From the NCBI RefSeq assembly GCF_001704155.1, contig NZ_CP016294.1:3903501-3967500 (forward strand): a DNA stretch of 64,000 nucleotides. The letters are read 5' to 3'. This DNA comes from Stenotrophomonas rhizophila. Its GTDB lineage: Bacteria > Pseudomonadota > Gammaproteobacteria > Xanthomonadales > Xanthomonadaceae. Below the pieces are notes generated by a model that searched no databases, was not told the DNA's origin, and worked only from the letters and a program-made list of their open reading frames with translations. Both the position numbers and the translations under genes were made by a program. Positions 18,498-27,040 of this stretch are shown one piece after another (position 1 is the stretch's first letter; every line of letters starts with the position of its first letter).

Positions 18498-18618
18498 GTC
18501 CGGAACTCCCCCTTTGGGCGGCGAATCCGTGATAATCCGCGCCGGGACCCCCTCATCCGCCCCGTTGCAGCCTCATCGGTAGGACCGGTTGGCGCAGCAT
18601 CCTGCCGGTCACTCTGCC

Positions 18619-20205
18619 ATGCCCCTGCTGTCGTCCCGCCTCAACCTGGGCAAGCTGATCCTGGCGCTTGCCCTGCTCAGCGCGCTCGTCGCCCTGGCCA
18701 ACACCCTGCACGCCAGCTACCGCGTGCAGCGCGAACAGCTGATCGGCACCACGCTCGAATCCAACCGGGTGTACGCCAGCAAGCTGGCCGAGAGCACCCA
18801 GAACTTCGTGCTGTCGGCCCAGCAGCAGCTGGCCTATGCCGCCACCGGCCTGGGCCAGCGGGCGCACACCCGCGCCGAGCTGGAAGCCGAAGCGGCGCGC
18901 CTGCAGCTGCAGACCAACAGCTTCAACTCGGTACTGATCGTGGACCCGGCCGGCACGGTGCTGGCCACCTCGCCGCTGAGCCTGGCCCTGCAGGGCGTGG
19001 TGCTCAACAGCCAAGGCAACAGCGAGGCGCTCAAGCGCCGCGAGCCGTACATCAGCGATCCCTACCAGTCGGCCACCGGCCGCCTGCTGGTCGCCATCTC
19101 GCACCCGATCTTCGACCCGCAGGGCCAGTACAAAGGCTATGTGAGCGGCACCATCTACCTGCGCCAGCGCAGCATCCTGCAGAGCCTGCTGGGCAAGCAC
19201 TACTACCGCGACGGCTCGTATCTGTACGTGGTCGACCGCAATGGCCGCATCCTGTACCACATCGAACCCACCCGGGTTGGCCAGTTCGCCTTGGAGAACC
19301 CGGCGGTGAAGGCGGTGAGCCAGGGCCACTCGGGCGCGCAGGAAGTGCGCAACAGCCACGGCGTGCTGATGCTGGCCGGCTACGCGCCGGTGCCCAGCGT
19401 GGGCTGGGGCGTGGTGGCACAGCGCCCGACGGAGGCCACACTGGCGCCGCTGTCGCGCTTGATGAAAGCGGTGATCTGGAATGCCATTCCGCTGGGCGTG
19501 CTGTCGCTGCTGGTTACCTGGTGGTTCGCCCGGCGCATTTCGCTGCCGCTGTGGCAGATGGCGCGCAACGTGCAGAACCGCGACACCGGCATCGCCATCC
19601 GCCACGTGACCGGCATCAAGGCGTGGTACTACGAGGCCGCGCACCTCAAGCAGGCGCTGCTGTACAGCTTCAACCTGCTGCAGGACCGTATCGGCAAACT
19701 CAACCGCGCCAGCATGACCGACCCGCTCACCGGCCTGCAGAACCGCCGCGGCCTGCAGGAGGGGCTGGAAGACTGGCAGGCACGCGGGCAGCCGTTCGGG
19801 ATCATCGCGCTGGATATCGACCGCTTCAAGACCATCAACGACCGCTTCGGCCATGCGGTGGGCGATGCGGTGATCCTGCGCATCGCCCAGCTGATGCGCG
19901 ACGATTCGCGCGACACCGACCTGCTGTGCCGCAATGGCGGCGAGGAGTTCCTGATCCTGCTGCCCGGCATCGACGTCACCGCCAGCGCAGGCATCGCCGA
20001 GCGCCTGCGCCTGCAGGTGGAAGCAGAAGTGTTCGAACAGGTCGGCACGGTAACGGTATCGCTGGGCGTGGCCCACTACCCGTCCTACCACGAGGACCCG
20101 CAGCAGGCGCTGCGTCTGGCCGACAAGGCGCTGTACATGGCCAAGGAACAGGGTCGCAACCGGACCGTGGTGTATCCAGCGCCGGACGGCCCGGCCGGAA
20201 GCTGA
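18619..20205 (+). CDS. Membrane diguanylate cyclase with Cache sensor
   Basis: A 528-aa protein that makes c-di-GMP from two GTP. Transmembrane helix 1 is at about residues 10-32, then a periplasmic double-Cache domain (about 40-275; 'RREPYISDPYQSATGRLLVAISHPI'), a second helix (about 283-303, HAMP-like juxtamembrane segment) and a GGDEF domain (about 365-525). The active site is GGEEF (from residue 440) and an inhibitory I-site RxxD (Arg431-Asp434) lies five residues upstream, so product inhibition is expected. A TTG at 18589 with AGGA is an alternative start. The ligand is probably a small organic acid or amino acid, as in other Cache sensors (inferred). Confidence 0.92.
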   Translation: MPLLSSRLNLGKLILALALLSALVALANTLHASYRVQREQLIGTTLESNRVYASKLAESTQNFVLSAQQQLAYAATGLGQRAHTRAELEAEAARLQLQTNSFNSVLIVDPAGTVLATSPLSLALQGVVLNSQGNSEALKRREPYISDPYQSATGRLLVAISHPIFDPQGQYKGYVSGTIYLRQRSILQSLLGKHYYRDGSYLYVVDRNGRILYHIEPTRVGQFALENPAVKAVSQGHSGAQEVRNSHGVLMLAGYAPVPSVGWGVVAQRPTEATLAPLSRLMKAVIWNAIPLGVLSLLVTWWFARRISLPLWQMARNVQNRDTGIAIRHVTGIKAWYYEAAHLKQALLYSFNLLQDRIGKLNRASMTDPLTGLQNRRGLQEGLEDWQARGQPFGIIALDIDRFKTINDRFGHAVGDAVILRIAQLMRDDSRDTDLLCRNGGEEFLILLPGIDVTASAGIAERLRLQVEAEVFEQVGTVTVSLGVAHYPSYHEDPQQALRLADKALYMAKEQGRNRTVVYPAPDGPAGS

Positions 20206-20212
20206 TGCTGAA

Positions 20213-20241
20213 ACCGGATCGGCGCGCGGCGCCGATCCGGT
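20213..20241. terminator. Bidirectional terminator between cyclase and TonB_C gene
   Basis: A 13-bp perfect stem ACCGGATCGGCGC / GCGCCGATCCGGT with a 3-nt loop. It is flanked by AA on one side and GTTT on the other. It sits between convergent genes and can serve both, although the T-runs are short. Confidence 0.75.
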
Positions 20242-20252
20242 GTTTCACCTGC

Positions 20253-21122
20253 TTACCCGCCCAGCGGGGTCAGCAGGCGCGGGCCAGTGCTGACGTCGGT
20301 CATGTACACGCCGCCGACCGCCAGCAGGCCAGCCACATCCTGTTCGCCGGGTCCGGCCTCCCGCCAGGGCGCATGCGCGCGCGGGCCCGGAATGTAGACG
20401 TTCCACTGGCCGTAGCCGCGCGTGACTTCGCCGAAGTCGAAGCTGACCGGCACGCGCACGGACCAGAACGGCTTGTCCTTCTCGTCACCCGTGCTGGGGG
20501 CGCGGAAGCTCCAGCGATGTGCGGCGTCCACGCTCTGCTTCGCGAACGCCTCGCGCAGGCGCTCCATGCGACGCGCATCACCGAGCACGCGCAGGTTGAC
20601 CTGTTCGGCGATCACATCCATGACCTTGCCGTCACGGCCGACTTTCACGATCAACATCACATCGCCACTTCCGCCCATGTTCAGTGCGACCGAGGGAAAC
20701 CGCGGCGGCGCCATCTTGATCGAGGTGACCTGGTCGGTGCTTGTGGCGTCGTACCCGCCGAAGGTCGCGGCGTCGAGCGTGACCATGTCCTTGCCGTCGG
20801 GCCCAATGTTGGCGACCAGGCGGATGGACACTTGGGTGCGCGCACGCACGGGCTTGCCATCGCGCACGATCGGCTCGAAGCGCCAGGTCTGCACGGAGCG
20901 GTCAACGAAGCTGGCCAGTTCTGCCGGCACCTTTTCGCGCTGGTCCAGCACGAAGCCTTCCACCTGCCCTTCGGTACCAATGTTGACCTGCCCGGTCAGC
21001 ACCATGCTGCCTTCGGCGGTCCTGCGCATTTCGCTGCGTGTCTGTGCGGCGGCGTCCGGTGCGGCGGCGACGATGCTGCCGCCAAGTGCCAGGGCCAGTG
21101 CCAGGTAAAGGGAACTACGCAT
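20253..21122 (-). CDS. Exported protein with two TonB_C-like domains (paralogue A)
   Basis: A 289-aa secreted protein with signal peptide (ALALALGGSIVAAAPDAAA-QT). Residues about 35-105 ('VNIGTEGQVEGF...VQTWRFEPIVRDGKPV') and about 140-235 ('DVMLIVKVGRDGKVMDV...AHRWSFRAP...WSVRVPVSF') both follow the TonB C-terminal domain pattern: two strands, a helix, then a W-x-F-x-P strand. No proline-rich spacer or N-terminal anchor is present, so it is not a normal TonB. It is 17 bp from an equally long paralogue upstream, likely an operon from tandem duplication. Function unknown; possibly a periplasmic partner of TonB receptors. Confidence 0.7.
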   Translation of the reverse strand: MRSSLYLALALALGGSIVAAAPDAAAQTRSEMRRTAEGSMVLTGQVNIGTEGQVEGFVLDQREKVPAELASFVDRSVQTWRFEPIVRDGKPVRARTQVSIRLVANIGPDGKDMVTLDAATFGGYDATSTDQVTSIKMAPPRFPSVALNMGGSGDVMLIVKVGRDGKVMDVIAEQVNLRVLGDARRMERLREAFAKQSVDAAHRWSFRAPSTGDEKDKPFWSVRVPVSFDFGEVTRGYGQWNVYIPGPRAHAPWREAGPGEQDVAGLLAVGGVYMTDVSTGPRLLTPLGG

Positions 21123-21139
21123 TGCACGACTCCTTGTGA

Positions 21140-22009
21140 TCAGATGCCCAACGGGGTGAGCAGGCGCGGACCGTCATCCAGGTCGGCCATGTAGATGCCG
21201 CCCGCAGTCAGCAGGTCCGGTGCGGCGTCCTCGCCGGCCTGCGAGGTGCGCCACGGCGCGCGCTCGCGCGGGCCGGGAATATAGGCTTCCCACGTGCCGT
21301 AAGGCGTGCGTTCGCCCATCATGTAGCGGACCGGGATCCGCACGGTCCACGACTCGGCATCCTTGAGCCTGCCGGTGGTCGGCGGGCGGAAGGTCCAGCT
21401 GCGCGCCGCGGACACCGATGCACGGGCAAACTCGTTGCGCACCTGCCGCATCTGGTTTTCCTTGCCCACCACGCGCAGGTTCACCTGCTCGGCGACCACA
21501 TCGTCCACGGTACCGTCGCGGCCGACCTTCACCAGCAGCAGCACTTCGCCCTTGGCGCGCATGGCCGCGAGATTCCTGGGGTAGGCCGGCAAGCGGAGCT
21601 CGCTGGAGGTCACCCGGCTGGTGTTTTCCGGGTCGTACTTGCTGAAGCTCGCACCCGCCACGCGCACGGTGTCGCCCGCGCCGCCCGGACCGGGCTGGGA
21701 GAGCAGGCGCAGGGTCACCGGCGTCTGTGTGGCGACCGCCGTGCCGTTGTCCACGACCGGCTGGAACTGCCATGCCTGCACCTGGTGCTGCACGAATGCG
21801 ACCAGATCAGCCGACAGCTCGTCGGCATGGTCCAGCTGGAAGCCGGTGACGTGCCCGTCGGTACCGATATCGATCTTGCCGGTCAGCGTCATGCTGGCTT
21901 CGGCGGTCTCACGCACCGTACGCGCAGTCTGTGCAGCGGTATCGGTTGTCGCGACCAGCCCGGTGCCGCCCAATGCGAGGGCCAACGCCAGAAATTGGGG
22001 ATAACGCAT
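21140..22009 (-). CDS. Exported protein with two TonB_C-like domains (paralogue B)
   Basis: 289 aa, the same length and layout as its downstream neighbour: signal peptide (FLALALALGGTGLVATTDTAA-QT), first TonB_C-like unit ('IDIGTDGHVTGFQLDH...VQAWQFQPVVDNGTAV') and second ('EVLLLVKVGRDGTVDDVVAEQVNLRVVGK...ARSWTFRPP'). Both paralogues end in a 'YIPGPR-x-APWR ... GGxYM-x-D ... GPRLLTPLG' block not found in TonB proteins I know. The start MRYPQFLAL is chosen for its signal peptide; the longer frame runs into aceK. Function unknown. Confidence 0.7.
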   Translation of the reverse strand: MRYPQFLALALALGGTGLVATTDTAAQTARTVRETAEASMTLTGKIDIGTDGHVTGFQLDHADELSADLVAFVQHQVQAWQFQPVVDNGTAVATQTPVTLRLLSQPGPGGAGDTVRVAGASFSKYDPENTSRVTSSELRLPAYPRNLAAMRAKGEVLLLVKVGRDGTVDDVVAEQVNLRVVGKENQMRQVRNEFARASVSAARSWTFRPPTTGRLKDAESWTVRIPVRYMMGERTPYGTWEAYIPGPRERAPWRTSQAGEDAAPDLLTAGGIYMADLDDGPRLLTPLGI

Positions 22010-22067
22010 CTCACCTGCTCCTTGTGGATGAACCCCGAGGATAGCCCAGCGATGTGTCAGGGGGAAA

Positions 22068-23804
22068 TCAGGCCAGGCGATGATGGGCTGCATAGGGCGG
22101 CGTATCGGGATAATCGCCGGCCGCGAACCGCGCCTGCAGCCCCTGCCACCATTGGGGATCAAACAGATGGGCGTGGTGTTCGCGCACGGCGGCAAGCTCG
22201 TCGGCGGGCAACCCCATGAAGGGCGCGAAGCGCTCCGGGAACACATCACGTGGGCCCACGTGGAACCACGGCTCATCGGCCATGGCTTCGTCGGCATTGC
22301 GCGGTGTCGGCCAGGCGCGGAACACGCAGTCGCTGACGAGGCACAGCTCGTCGTAGTCATAGAACACCGCGCGCCCATGCCGCGATACACCAAAGTTCTT
22401 GGGCAGCATGTCACCGGGGAAAATGTTGTTGCGTGCCATGTCGGTGATGGCCTGCGCATAGTCCAGCGCCGCGGCGCGGCGGGCCTCGCTGGTCTGTTCG
22501 CGCAGGTAGAGATTGAGCGGCCGGAAGCGCCGCTGCACGTAGCACAGCGCGATCACCAGCGAATCGCCGTCCTCACGCACGCTGGCCGCGCACTGGCTCA
22601 GCAGTTCTTCGCGCAGCGCCGGCGAGAAGCGGGCCTTGGGAAAGCGCAGGTGGCGGTAGGGTTGCGCGTCCAGCAGACGCCCGACGCGATCCAGGTTGAA
22701 CACCAGCGCGTACTTTTCCTCCACCTGGTGCCGGGTCATGGTCTTGGGCCAGGCGAAGCGGTCGCGGATCAGTTTGAACACCAGTGGGTAACTGGGCAGC
22801 GTGAACACGGCCATGACCATGCCCGGTGTGCCATCGGCATGCACCAGCTGTTCGTCGGGGTGGTCATGGAAGTGCCGGAAGAAGGTCCGGTAGCGCTCGG
22901 TCTTGCCCTGCTTGGCGCGGCCCAGCACGGTGTAGATCTCATCGATCGGCTTGGCCGGCAGCAGGCTGCGCAGGAACACCACCGCATCTCCCACCGTGGC
23001 CAGGTCGGCCTGGAAGTAGCTGCGTGACACGCCGAACAGGTGCGCCACATCGCGACGCCGGGTCAGCACGGCTTCGGCACGCAGGCCGTTGTCGTCGTTG
23101 ACCAGCGCGATCACGCAGGGAGAGAAGCGGTGTTCGCCGAACACCCGCCCCACCAGGTAGGCGCGACGCTCGCGGTAGAACACGGTATCCAGCAGCTCGA
23201 TGCTGCGCACGGGCTGGGTACCCCAATGCTGCAGGTCGTCCTGCAGGCGCACGGCAATGGCCGCCGCACAGCGCAACTGGTGCGCATAGGGCACATCGAA
23301 GCGATAGTCACCCAGCACCCGCATGAAGGCCTCGGCCGGCCGCGTCGCCGACAGCGCGTAGGTATGCCGCGCGACCGGATGGGTGATGGCGTCGGATGGC
23401 TCCACATCCATTGCCATGAACTCCACTGCGGCATCCACGCCTTCAGTAGCGAACAGGCGCCGGGCCAGCGTGTTGTAGAAGGTTTTGTACAGTTCTGCGT
23501 CGATCAACCCACCCACCAGGCCTGCGTAGGCCCTGCGGATCTGCAGCCACAGCGCGCGCTCACCCACGGCCTCACGCGCTGCCCGCCGCAGCACATCCAC
23601 CGTTTCGGCAATGCAGCGGTCATACAGCCCGATGCGTTCCACCGCATCCTGCCGCGCCCCGTTCCAGTCGCGGGTCTCGAAGCGTACCCGCGCGCGGCGC
23701 GTCACCCCGGCGAAACGCGCGTGGTAATCCTCGAAGGCATCACGGATCAGTGCCGCCAACCGCGTGGCGAGCGCTTCGTCATCAGGGGATGGGGCAACAG
23801 GCAT
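22068..23804 (-). CDS. aceK: Isocitrate dehydrogenase kinase/phosphatase
   Basis: A 578-aa bifunctional enzyme, the same length as E. coli AceK, that reversibly phosphorylates isocitrate dehydrogenase to divert carbon to the glyoxylate shunt. A kinase-like C-terminal half includes [10 protein letters not shown], which carries the conserved catalytic Asp pair, and a regulatory N-terminal half. The start [12 protein letters not shown] is preferred. The aceBA genes are not adjacent. The isocitrate dehydrogenase 4.3 kb away is of the monomeric type, not the dimeric type AceK is known to modify. Confidence 0.95.
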   Translation of the reverse strand: MPVAPSPDDEALATRLAALIRDAFEDYHARFAGVTRRARVRFETRDWNGARQDAVERIGLYDRCIAETVDVLRRAAREAVGERALWLQIRRAYAGLVGGLIDAELYKTFYNTLARRLFATEGVDAAVEFMAMDVEPSDAITHPVARHTYALSATRPAEAFMRVLGDYRFDVPYAHQLRCAAAIAVRLQDDLQHWGTQPVRSIELLDTVFYRERRAYLVGRVFGEHRFSPCVIALVNDDNGLRAEAVLTRRRDVAHLFGVSRSYFQADLATVGDAVVFLRSLLPAKPIDEIYTVLGRAKQGKTERYRTFFRHFHDHPDEQLVHADGTPGMVMAVFTLPSYPLVFKLIRDRFAWPKTMTRHQVEEKYALVFNLDRVGRLLDAQPYRHLRFPKARFSPALREELLSQCAASVREDGDSLVIALCYVQRRFRPLNLYLREQTSEARRAAALDYAQAITDMARNNIFPGDMLPKNFGVSRHGRAVFYDYDELCLVSDCVFRAWPTPRNADEAMADEPWFHVGPRDVFPERFAPFMGLPADELAAVREHHAHLFDPQWWQGLQARFAAGDYPDTPPYAAHHRLA

Positions 23805-23841
23805 GCAGGGCAACCGGGAAGACCACCCCAACCATAGTGGG

Positions 23842-23858
23842 GCCGGCCCATGGCCGGC
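23842..23858. repeat. SMAG-like palindrome lacking GTAG head
   Basis: GCCGGCC-CAT-GGCCGGC, a 7-bp perfect stem in the aceK upstream gap. The 5' flank reads ATAGTGGG and not GTAG, so it is a decayed or unrelated palindrome. Confidence 0.35.
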
Positions 23859-23918
23859 AAGCGATCCCATCCCGGGCTGCCACCGACCACCCGGGGTGGC
23901 CGGCAGCAGAGTCAGGTC

Positions 23919-24278
23919 TTACAGCGCCAGGGACGCCTCCACGTCCTGCACCCGGCGCCGTGCCAGTGCCAGGTTGGACTTGTTGCGGTCCAGTACCAGG
24001 TAGAGGAACAGGCCCTTCCTGGAGGCCACCGGGCGCATGATGTGGTACGCCTTGCCCAGCGAGATCAGGATGTCCTCGATGGTGTCGTTGAGGTTCAGCG
24101 ACGCGGCGGTCTTCATCTTCGCCCGGATCACTTCGGTGTTGCCCGCTGCCGCCACTTCCATGTCCATGCCCGAGCCCGCTTCGCCCAGCAGCATGCCGCT
24201 TTCATAGTCCACCAGTGCCACCGCCTGCGCGCCGTCGATGGTCATCAGCGCGCTCAAGGTTTCGCTCACACCTGCCAT
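23919..24278 (-). CDS. Roadblock/LC7 domain protein 1
   Basis: A 119-aa protein with a single roadblock fold, the MglB-like partner family of small GTPases: 'GAQAVALVDYESGMLLGEAG...' and 'IEDILISLGKAYHIMRP'. The start MAGVSETL is preferred because GGGG lies 9 nt upstream; ATG four codons earlier is possible. It is last in a four-gene minus-strand operon with a second roadblock protein and a GTPase. It probably modulates the GTPase (inferred from family behaviour). Confidence 0.82.
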   Translation of the reverse strand: MAGVSETLSALMTIDGAQAVALVDYESGMLLGEAGSGMDMEVAAAGNTEVIRAKMKTAASLNLNDTIEDILISLGKAYHIMRPVASRKGLFLYLVLDRNKSNLALARRRVQDVEASLAL

Positions 24279-24305
24279 GTTGCACCCCATTTGGTTATCG
24301 AGCCC

Positions 24306-24743
24306 CTAGTTCCCCTGCGGATCGGCTCGTGATCCGCTGAGTTCGGCCATGATGTTGCGGCCACATTCCTTTGCACTCCAAAGCACCTTGCCGGTCACGC
24401 AGCGCGTGTCGCAGGCGGCCATCAGCAACAGCGGTGCGGGCGCGCACGGCAGCGCCAGCATCAGCACCTTGCCCTCGCCGGCTTCCAGCATCAGCACTTC
24501 CAGTTCGCCCAGCGACAGCTCGCGGCCCACGGCGGCGGCCAGTGCCAGCATCGCGCTGGTCATTGCCGCCAGGCGCTCGCCGTTACCGTGACTGCCGGCG
24601 GCCGGTACCAGCGCGAAGCCATCCACGCTGGCCAGCACCGCGCTGCGCACCCCATTGAGACTGTCGGCGAACGCTTGAAGGTGCTGGGCAACACGGTCGC
24701 GCACGGCCGGTTCCAGCCGACGCACATCCTGCCCGTCAGCCAT
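24306..24743 (-). CDS. Roadblock/LC7 domain protein 2
   Basis: A 145-aa roadblock protein: 'SLNGVRSAVLASVDGFALVPA', 'AMTSAMLALAAAVGRELSLGELEVLMLEAGEGKVLMLAL'. This is the MglB/Mgl-like arrangement with a regulatory first helix (residues 8-30). It overlaps the GTPase stop by 8 bp, implying coupled translation. It is different enough from roadblock protein 1 that a heterodimer or distinct roles are plausible. Confidence 0.82.
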   Translation of the reverse strand: MADGQDVRRLEPAVRDRVAQHLQAFADSLNGVRSAVLASVDGFALVPAAGSHGNGERLAAMTSAMLALAAAVGRELSLGELEVLMLEAGEGKVLMLALPCAPAPLLLMAACDTRCVTGKVLWSAKECGRNIMAELSGSRADPQGN

Positions 24744-25284
24744 GGGCCAGCACCAGGTCGCGGGTTTCCATCTCGCTCATCAGCACGTCCATCAGGAAGA
24801 GTCCTTGTTCGCGTTCGCGTGCGTCTACGGGCATCACCGGCAGCAGGCGGTCATCCCAACCCGCGACCGTCGCGCAGGAATCGAGGTCGAAGTCCGGGGC
24901 GAGGTCCATGCGCGAAACGCCAATCACGGCCGGCACCTGCGTGGCATGCTCGCGCAGCACACCCAGATAGCCCTGCAGTTCTTCCACCGCCGTGTGACGG
25001 GTGGCATCAAGCAGCAGCACCACACCACTGGCGCCCTTCAGCAGGATCGGCCAGATGAAGTCGAAGCGCTGCTGCCCGGGCGTGCCGTAGAGCCGCAGGC
25101 GGTCGCCGTTGGGCAGGTCGATATCGGCGTAGTCCATCGCCACTGTGGTGGAGGCCTTGTCGGCGCCGGCGCGGTCGCTGTTGTGCACGTCGGTATCCAC
25201 CACCGCGCCTGCGGCGATGGCGCGCACCAGGGTCGACTTCCCGCACCCCATGCCCCCCAGCACCACGATCTTGTGTTCGCGCAT
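24736..25284 (-). CDS. MglA-like small Ras-family GTPase
   Basis: A 182-aa GTPase. P-loop GGMGCGKS (residues 10-17), switch region 'KASTTVAMDYADIDL', G3 'LRLYGTPGQQRFDFIWPIL' (TPGQ as in MglA/Arf-like proteins instead of DxxG), and G4 'GVSRMDL' (NKxD variant). No lipidation Cys was seen. The start MREHKIVV is chosen because it begins the first beta strand. It sits between a roadblock gene and an uncharacterised receiver-like gene. In other bacteria MglA-type switches set polarity or motility; the role here is unproven. Confidence 0.88.
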   Translation of the reverse strand: MREHKIVVLGGMGCGKSTLVRAIAAGAVVDTDVHNSDRAGADKASTTVAMDYADIDLPNGDRLRLYGTPGQQRFDFIWPILLKGASGVVLLLDATRHTAVEELQGYLGVLREHATQVPAVIGVSRMDLAPDFDLDSCATVAGWDDRLLPVMPVDAREREQGLFLMDVLMSEMETRDLVLAHG

Positions 25285-25286
25285 GC

Positions 25287-26240
25287 TCAGCCCCCACCGC
25301 GCTGGCGAACGCTGCGCCACATCCGGGCCAGCAGGGTGCCGCCGCCCTCCTCTGCACGCAGCGGCACGCTGCTGGCCGGCGCATCTTCCAGCGCGGCATA
25401 GCCACACAGGTACGCCGGGTGCACGAAGCTGCGCACCGCATCCGGTGCCACCTCCAGCAGGGTGGCGCACTCGTCCAGGCTGCACGCGCGCTTGAGCAGC
25501 AGCGAACACAGCCGGAAGCTGTCGTGCTGGTGGCCCAGCACGCGGAAGTCGGGCCAGCGCAGCAGCTTCACCCGCGCACCGCGTTGCAGCCGGGCATCCA
25601 GGTCAAGCCAATGCGCGGGGCGCTGGCCCCATTGCCACAGCAGTGGGCGCAGCGGCTGGCGCGGCAGCGCGCCGCCCAGTTCCTGGTAGCGGCGTTCGGA
25701 AAGCCCGTGCAGTGACAGCGCTTCAAACTGATCTGACAGAAGCTGGGCAAGGCTGCAGGGGTCGGTACCGGGCAGCACCACCATCTGATCCTGCGCGAAA
25801 TCCAACAGCAGGGTGGGCGCTTCGTTGAGCACCAGCACTGCGTGACCCTGCCGCGCGGGCAGGCGCTCGCGCAGCGCGCGGGTGATCGCCTTGGCGCCCT
25901 GCGCCGTGCACGGTTCGTCGATCCGCAGCGGCGCACCAGGCATCTGCCGCAAGGCGTCTTCGATGGCGTGGTCGTCGAGTACGCCGTAATCATCGCCCTG
26001 TCCCTGGTGCAACTGCCCGTTCTGGTCTTCCACCCAGACCTGGATGCGCGGTCGCTCGCGCACCATGCGCAGCGCGGCGTTGCGCAGTGCCGGCGTGTCC
26101 TTGATCACCAGCAGGTCGCACTCGTCGAGGTCGCGGCAGCTGCGTACCGTATCGGCCGGCAACGAGGCGGCCACGCGCAGGCGCTGCAGCAACGCCCGTT
26201 CTCCCTGGACATCCGATCCGACCACCAGCACCCTGGCCAT
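25287..26240 (-). CDS. Receiver-like protein heading a GTPase/roadblock operon
   Basis: A 317-aa protein of unknown family. The N-terminus (MARVLVVGSDVQGERALLQRL...LDECDLLVIKDTP) has the alternation of a Rossmann or receiver-like fold, but without the usual acidic pair and acceptor Asp. The middle is unassigned. Residues about 235-290 ('FRLCSLLLKRACSLDECATLLEVAPDAVRSFVHPAYLCGYAAL') look like a winged-helix or small helical bundle. It begins the operon and ends 2 bp before the GTPase start. Possibly the input or effector of the GTPase switch; no specific function is claimed. Confidence 0.7.
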   Translation of the reverse strand: MARVLVVGSDVQGERALLQRLRVAASLPADTVRSCRDLDECDLLVIKDTPALRNAALRMVRERPRIQVWVEDQNGQLHQGQGDDYGVLDDHAIEDALRQMPGAPLRIDEPCTAQGAKAITRALRERLPARQGHAVLVLNEAPTLLLDFAQDQMVVLPGTDPCSLAQLLSDQFEALSLHGLSERRYQELGGALPRQPLRPLLWQWGQRPAHWLDLDARLQRGARVKLLRWPDFRVLGHQHDSFRLCSLLLKRACSLDECATLLEVAPDAVRSFVHPAYLCGYAALEDAPASSVPLRAEEGGGTLLARMWRSVRQRGGG

Positions 26241-26470
26241 GCCCTTCCCCTGGCTTGTGAGAGATCACAGCTACTGCGGAACGCTCGCCGATAGCCTATG
26301 CCAAGGATCTCGCGCAGTTCGGTGACGGATTGCTCACTTCGCGTTGGCGAAACGGCCGGATCCTTCCGGTATGCGCGCCTTGGCGGCAAGCAGGTTTCAT
26401 GCCCTGTTTACCTCCTGCGGCTGGCGAGAGAGTGCCAGAGCCACCCGGACGGGCGTCACGTATTTACGGC

Positions 26471-26500
26471 CAAAAACAAAAGCCCGCGCCTAAACGCGGG
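26471..26500 (-). terminator. Terminator at islet 3' end
   Basis: Minus strand: stem CCCGCG / CGCGGG with loop TTTAGG, followed by CTTTTGTTTTT. It ends the two-gene minus-strand islet transcript. It is nearly identical to the icd terminator at 28048-28077. Confidence 0.85.
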
Positions 26501-26514
26501 TTTCCTATCGAACA
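26483..26514 (+). repeat. Left copy of 32-nt direct repeat
   Basis: 32 nt containing the CCCGCG...CGCGGG hairpin plus TTTCCT-A-TCGAACA. It matches the right copy at 28058-28089 at 29 of 32 positions; two of the three differences lie in the loop region and one in the tail. The two copies bracket the lower-GC islet. Confidence 0.75.
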
Positions 26515-26539
26515 AGTGACGCGAAGTCAGTGCGTATAG

Positions 26540-27040
26540 TCAGTTCTCTTGGTTTGGGGGCCTGACCTGGTCGGGTTCACCAACCGTCACGGTGCCAGAT
26601 CCACCACCACCACCGCCGCCACCGCCCGACCCGCCACCACCGCCACCTGAACCACCACCCGGGTTCCCATTCCCACTACCGATACCGCCCGGCGGTGGAT
26701 CGATAGGCATCCTCCTATCAGTTACGTAATGACCATTGAGATTCTGCACGTAGGTTGCACAATGCGTCGCGTTGCAGATCATGTAACTTGTACCCGTTGC
26801 ATACATCCACATCGGAATCCAGCCGTCGATGATTGCGAGGTTCTTCTCAAGGAACTCCTGCGTTGCGGAATCTATGATTGGCGATCGCACTTCGCAATTG
26901 TTGTCGCAGACAATCGGCCCCCTATTGAAGGCATACAACATCGAGCAGGCCAACGCTGCAGTGGTCAGCACGGCGATGACCGCCACGGTCTTCATGACTC
27001 TTGGTCCATTGGTGTTAGTGAGTAGCGCAACATTCATCAT
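26540..27040 (-). CDS. Membrane-anchored Cys pair / Gly-rich tail protein, unknown
   Basis: A 166-aa protein. An N-terminal hydrophobic segment (about 16-38, KTVAVIAVLTTAALACSMLY) is followed by an exported part with two Cys pairs (CDNNC; CNATHC), suggesting disulfides, and a Pro/Gly-rich tail with long Gly-Ser runs (about 118-148). AGGAG lies 4 nt before the first of two adjacent ATGs, supporting the start and giving a 26-bp overlap with the upstream lipoprotein gene; an internal ATG at 26995 is an alternative. The run of CCACC repeats is the coding strand complement of the Gly codons. No family recognised. Confidence 0.6.
   Translation of the reverse strand: MMNVALLTNTNGPRVMKTVAVIAVLTTAALACSMLYAFNRGPIVCDNNCEVRSPIIDSATQEFLEKNLAIIDGWIPMWMYATGTSYMICNATHCATYVQNLNGHYVTDRRMPIDPPPGGIGSGNGNPGGGSGGGGGGSGGGGGGGGGSGTVTVGEPDQVRPPNQEN

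Larger units (their letters stand above)
26241..26539. other. Intergenic region between GTPase operon and islet
   Basis: A 299-bp stretch without a supported gene. It must contain the promoter of the four-gene operon and, at 26471-26514, the terminator/direct-repeat of the islet. Nothing else was recognised. Confidence 0.5.

Noticed and set aside
26580..26660. CCACC-type run as a microsatellite or CRISPR-like array
   Set aside because: It is the complement of Gly/Ser codons in the tail of a predicted protein. There are no regular spacers.
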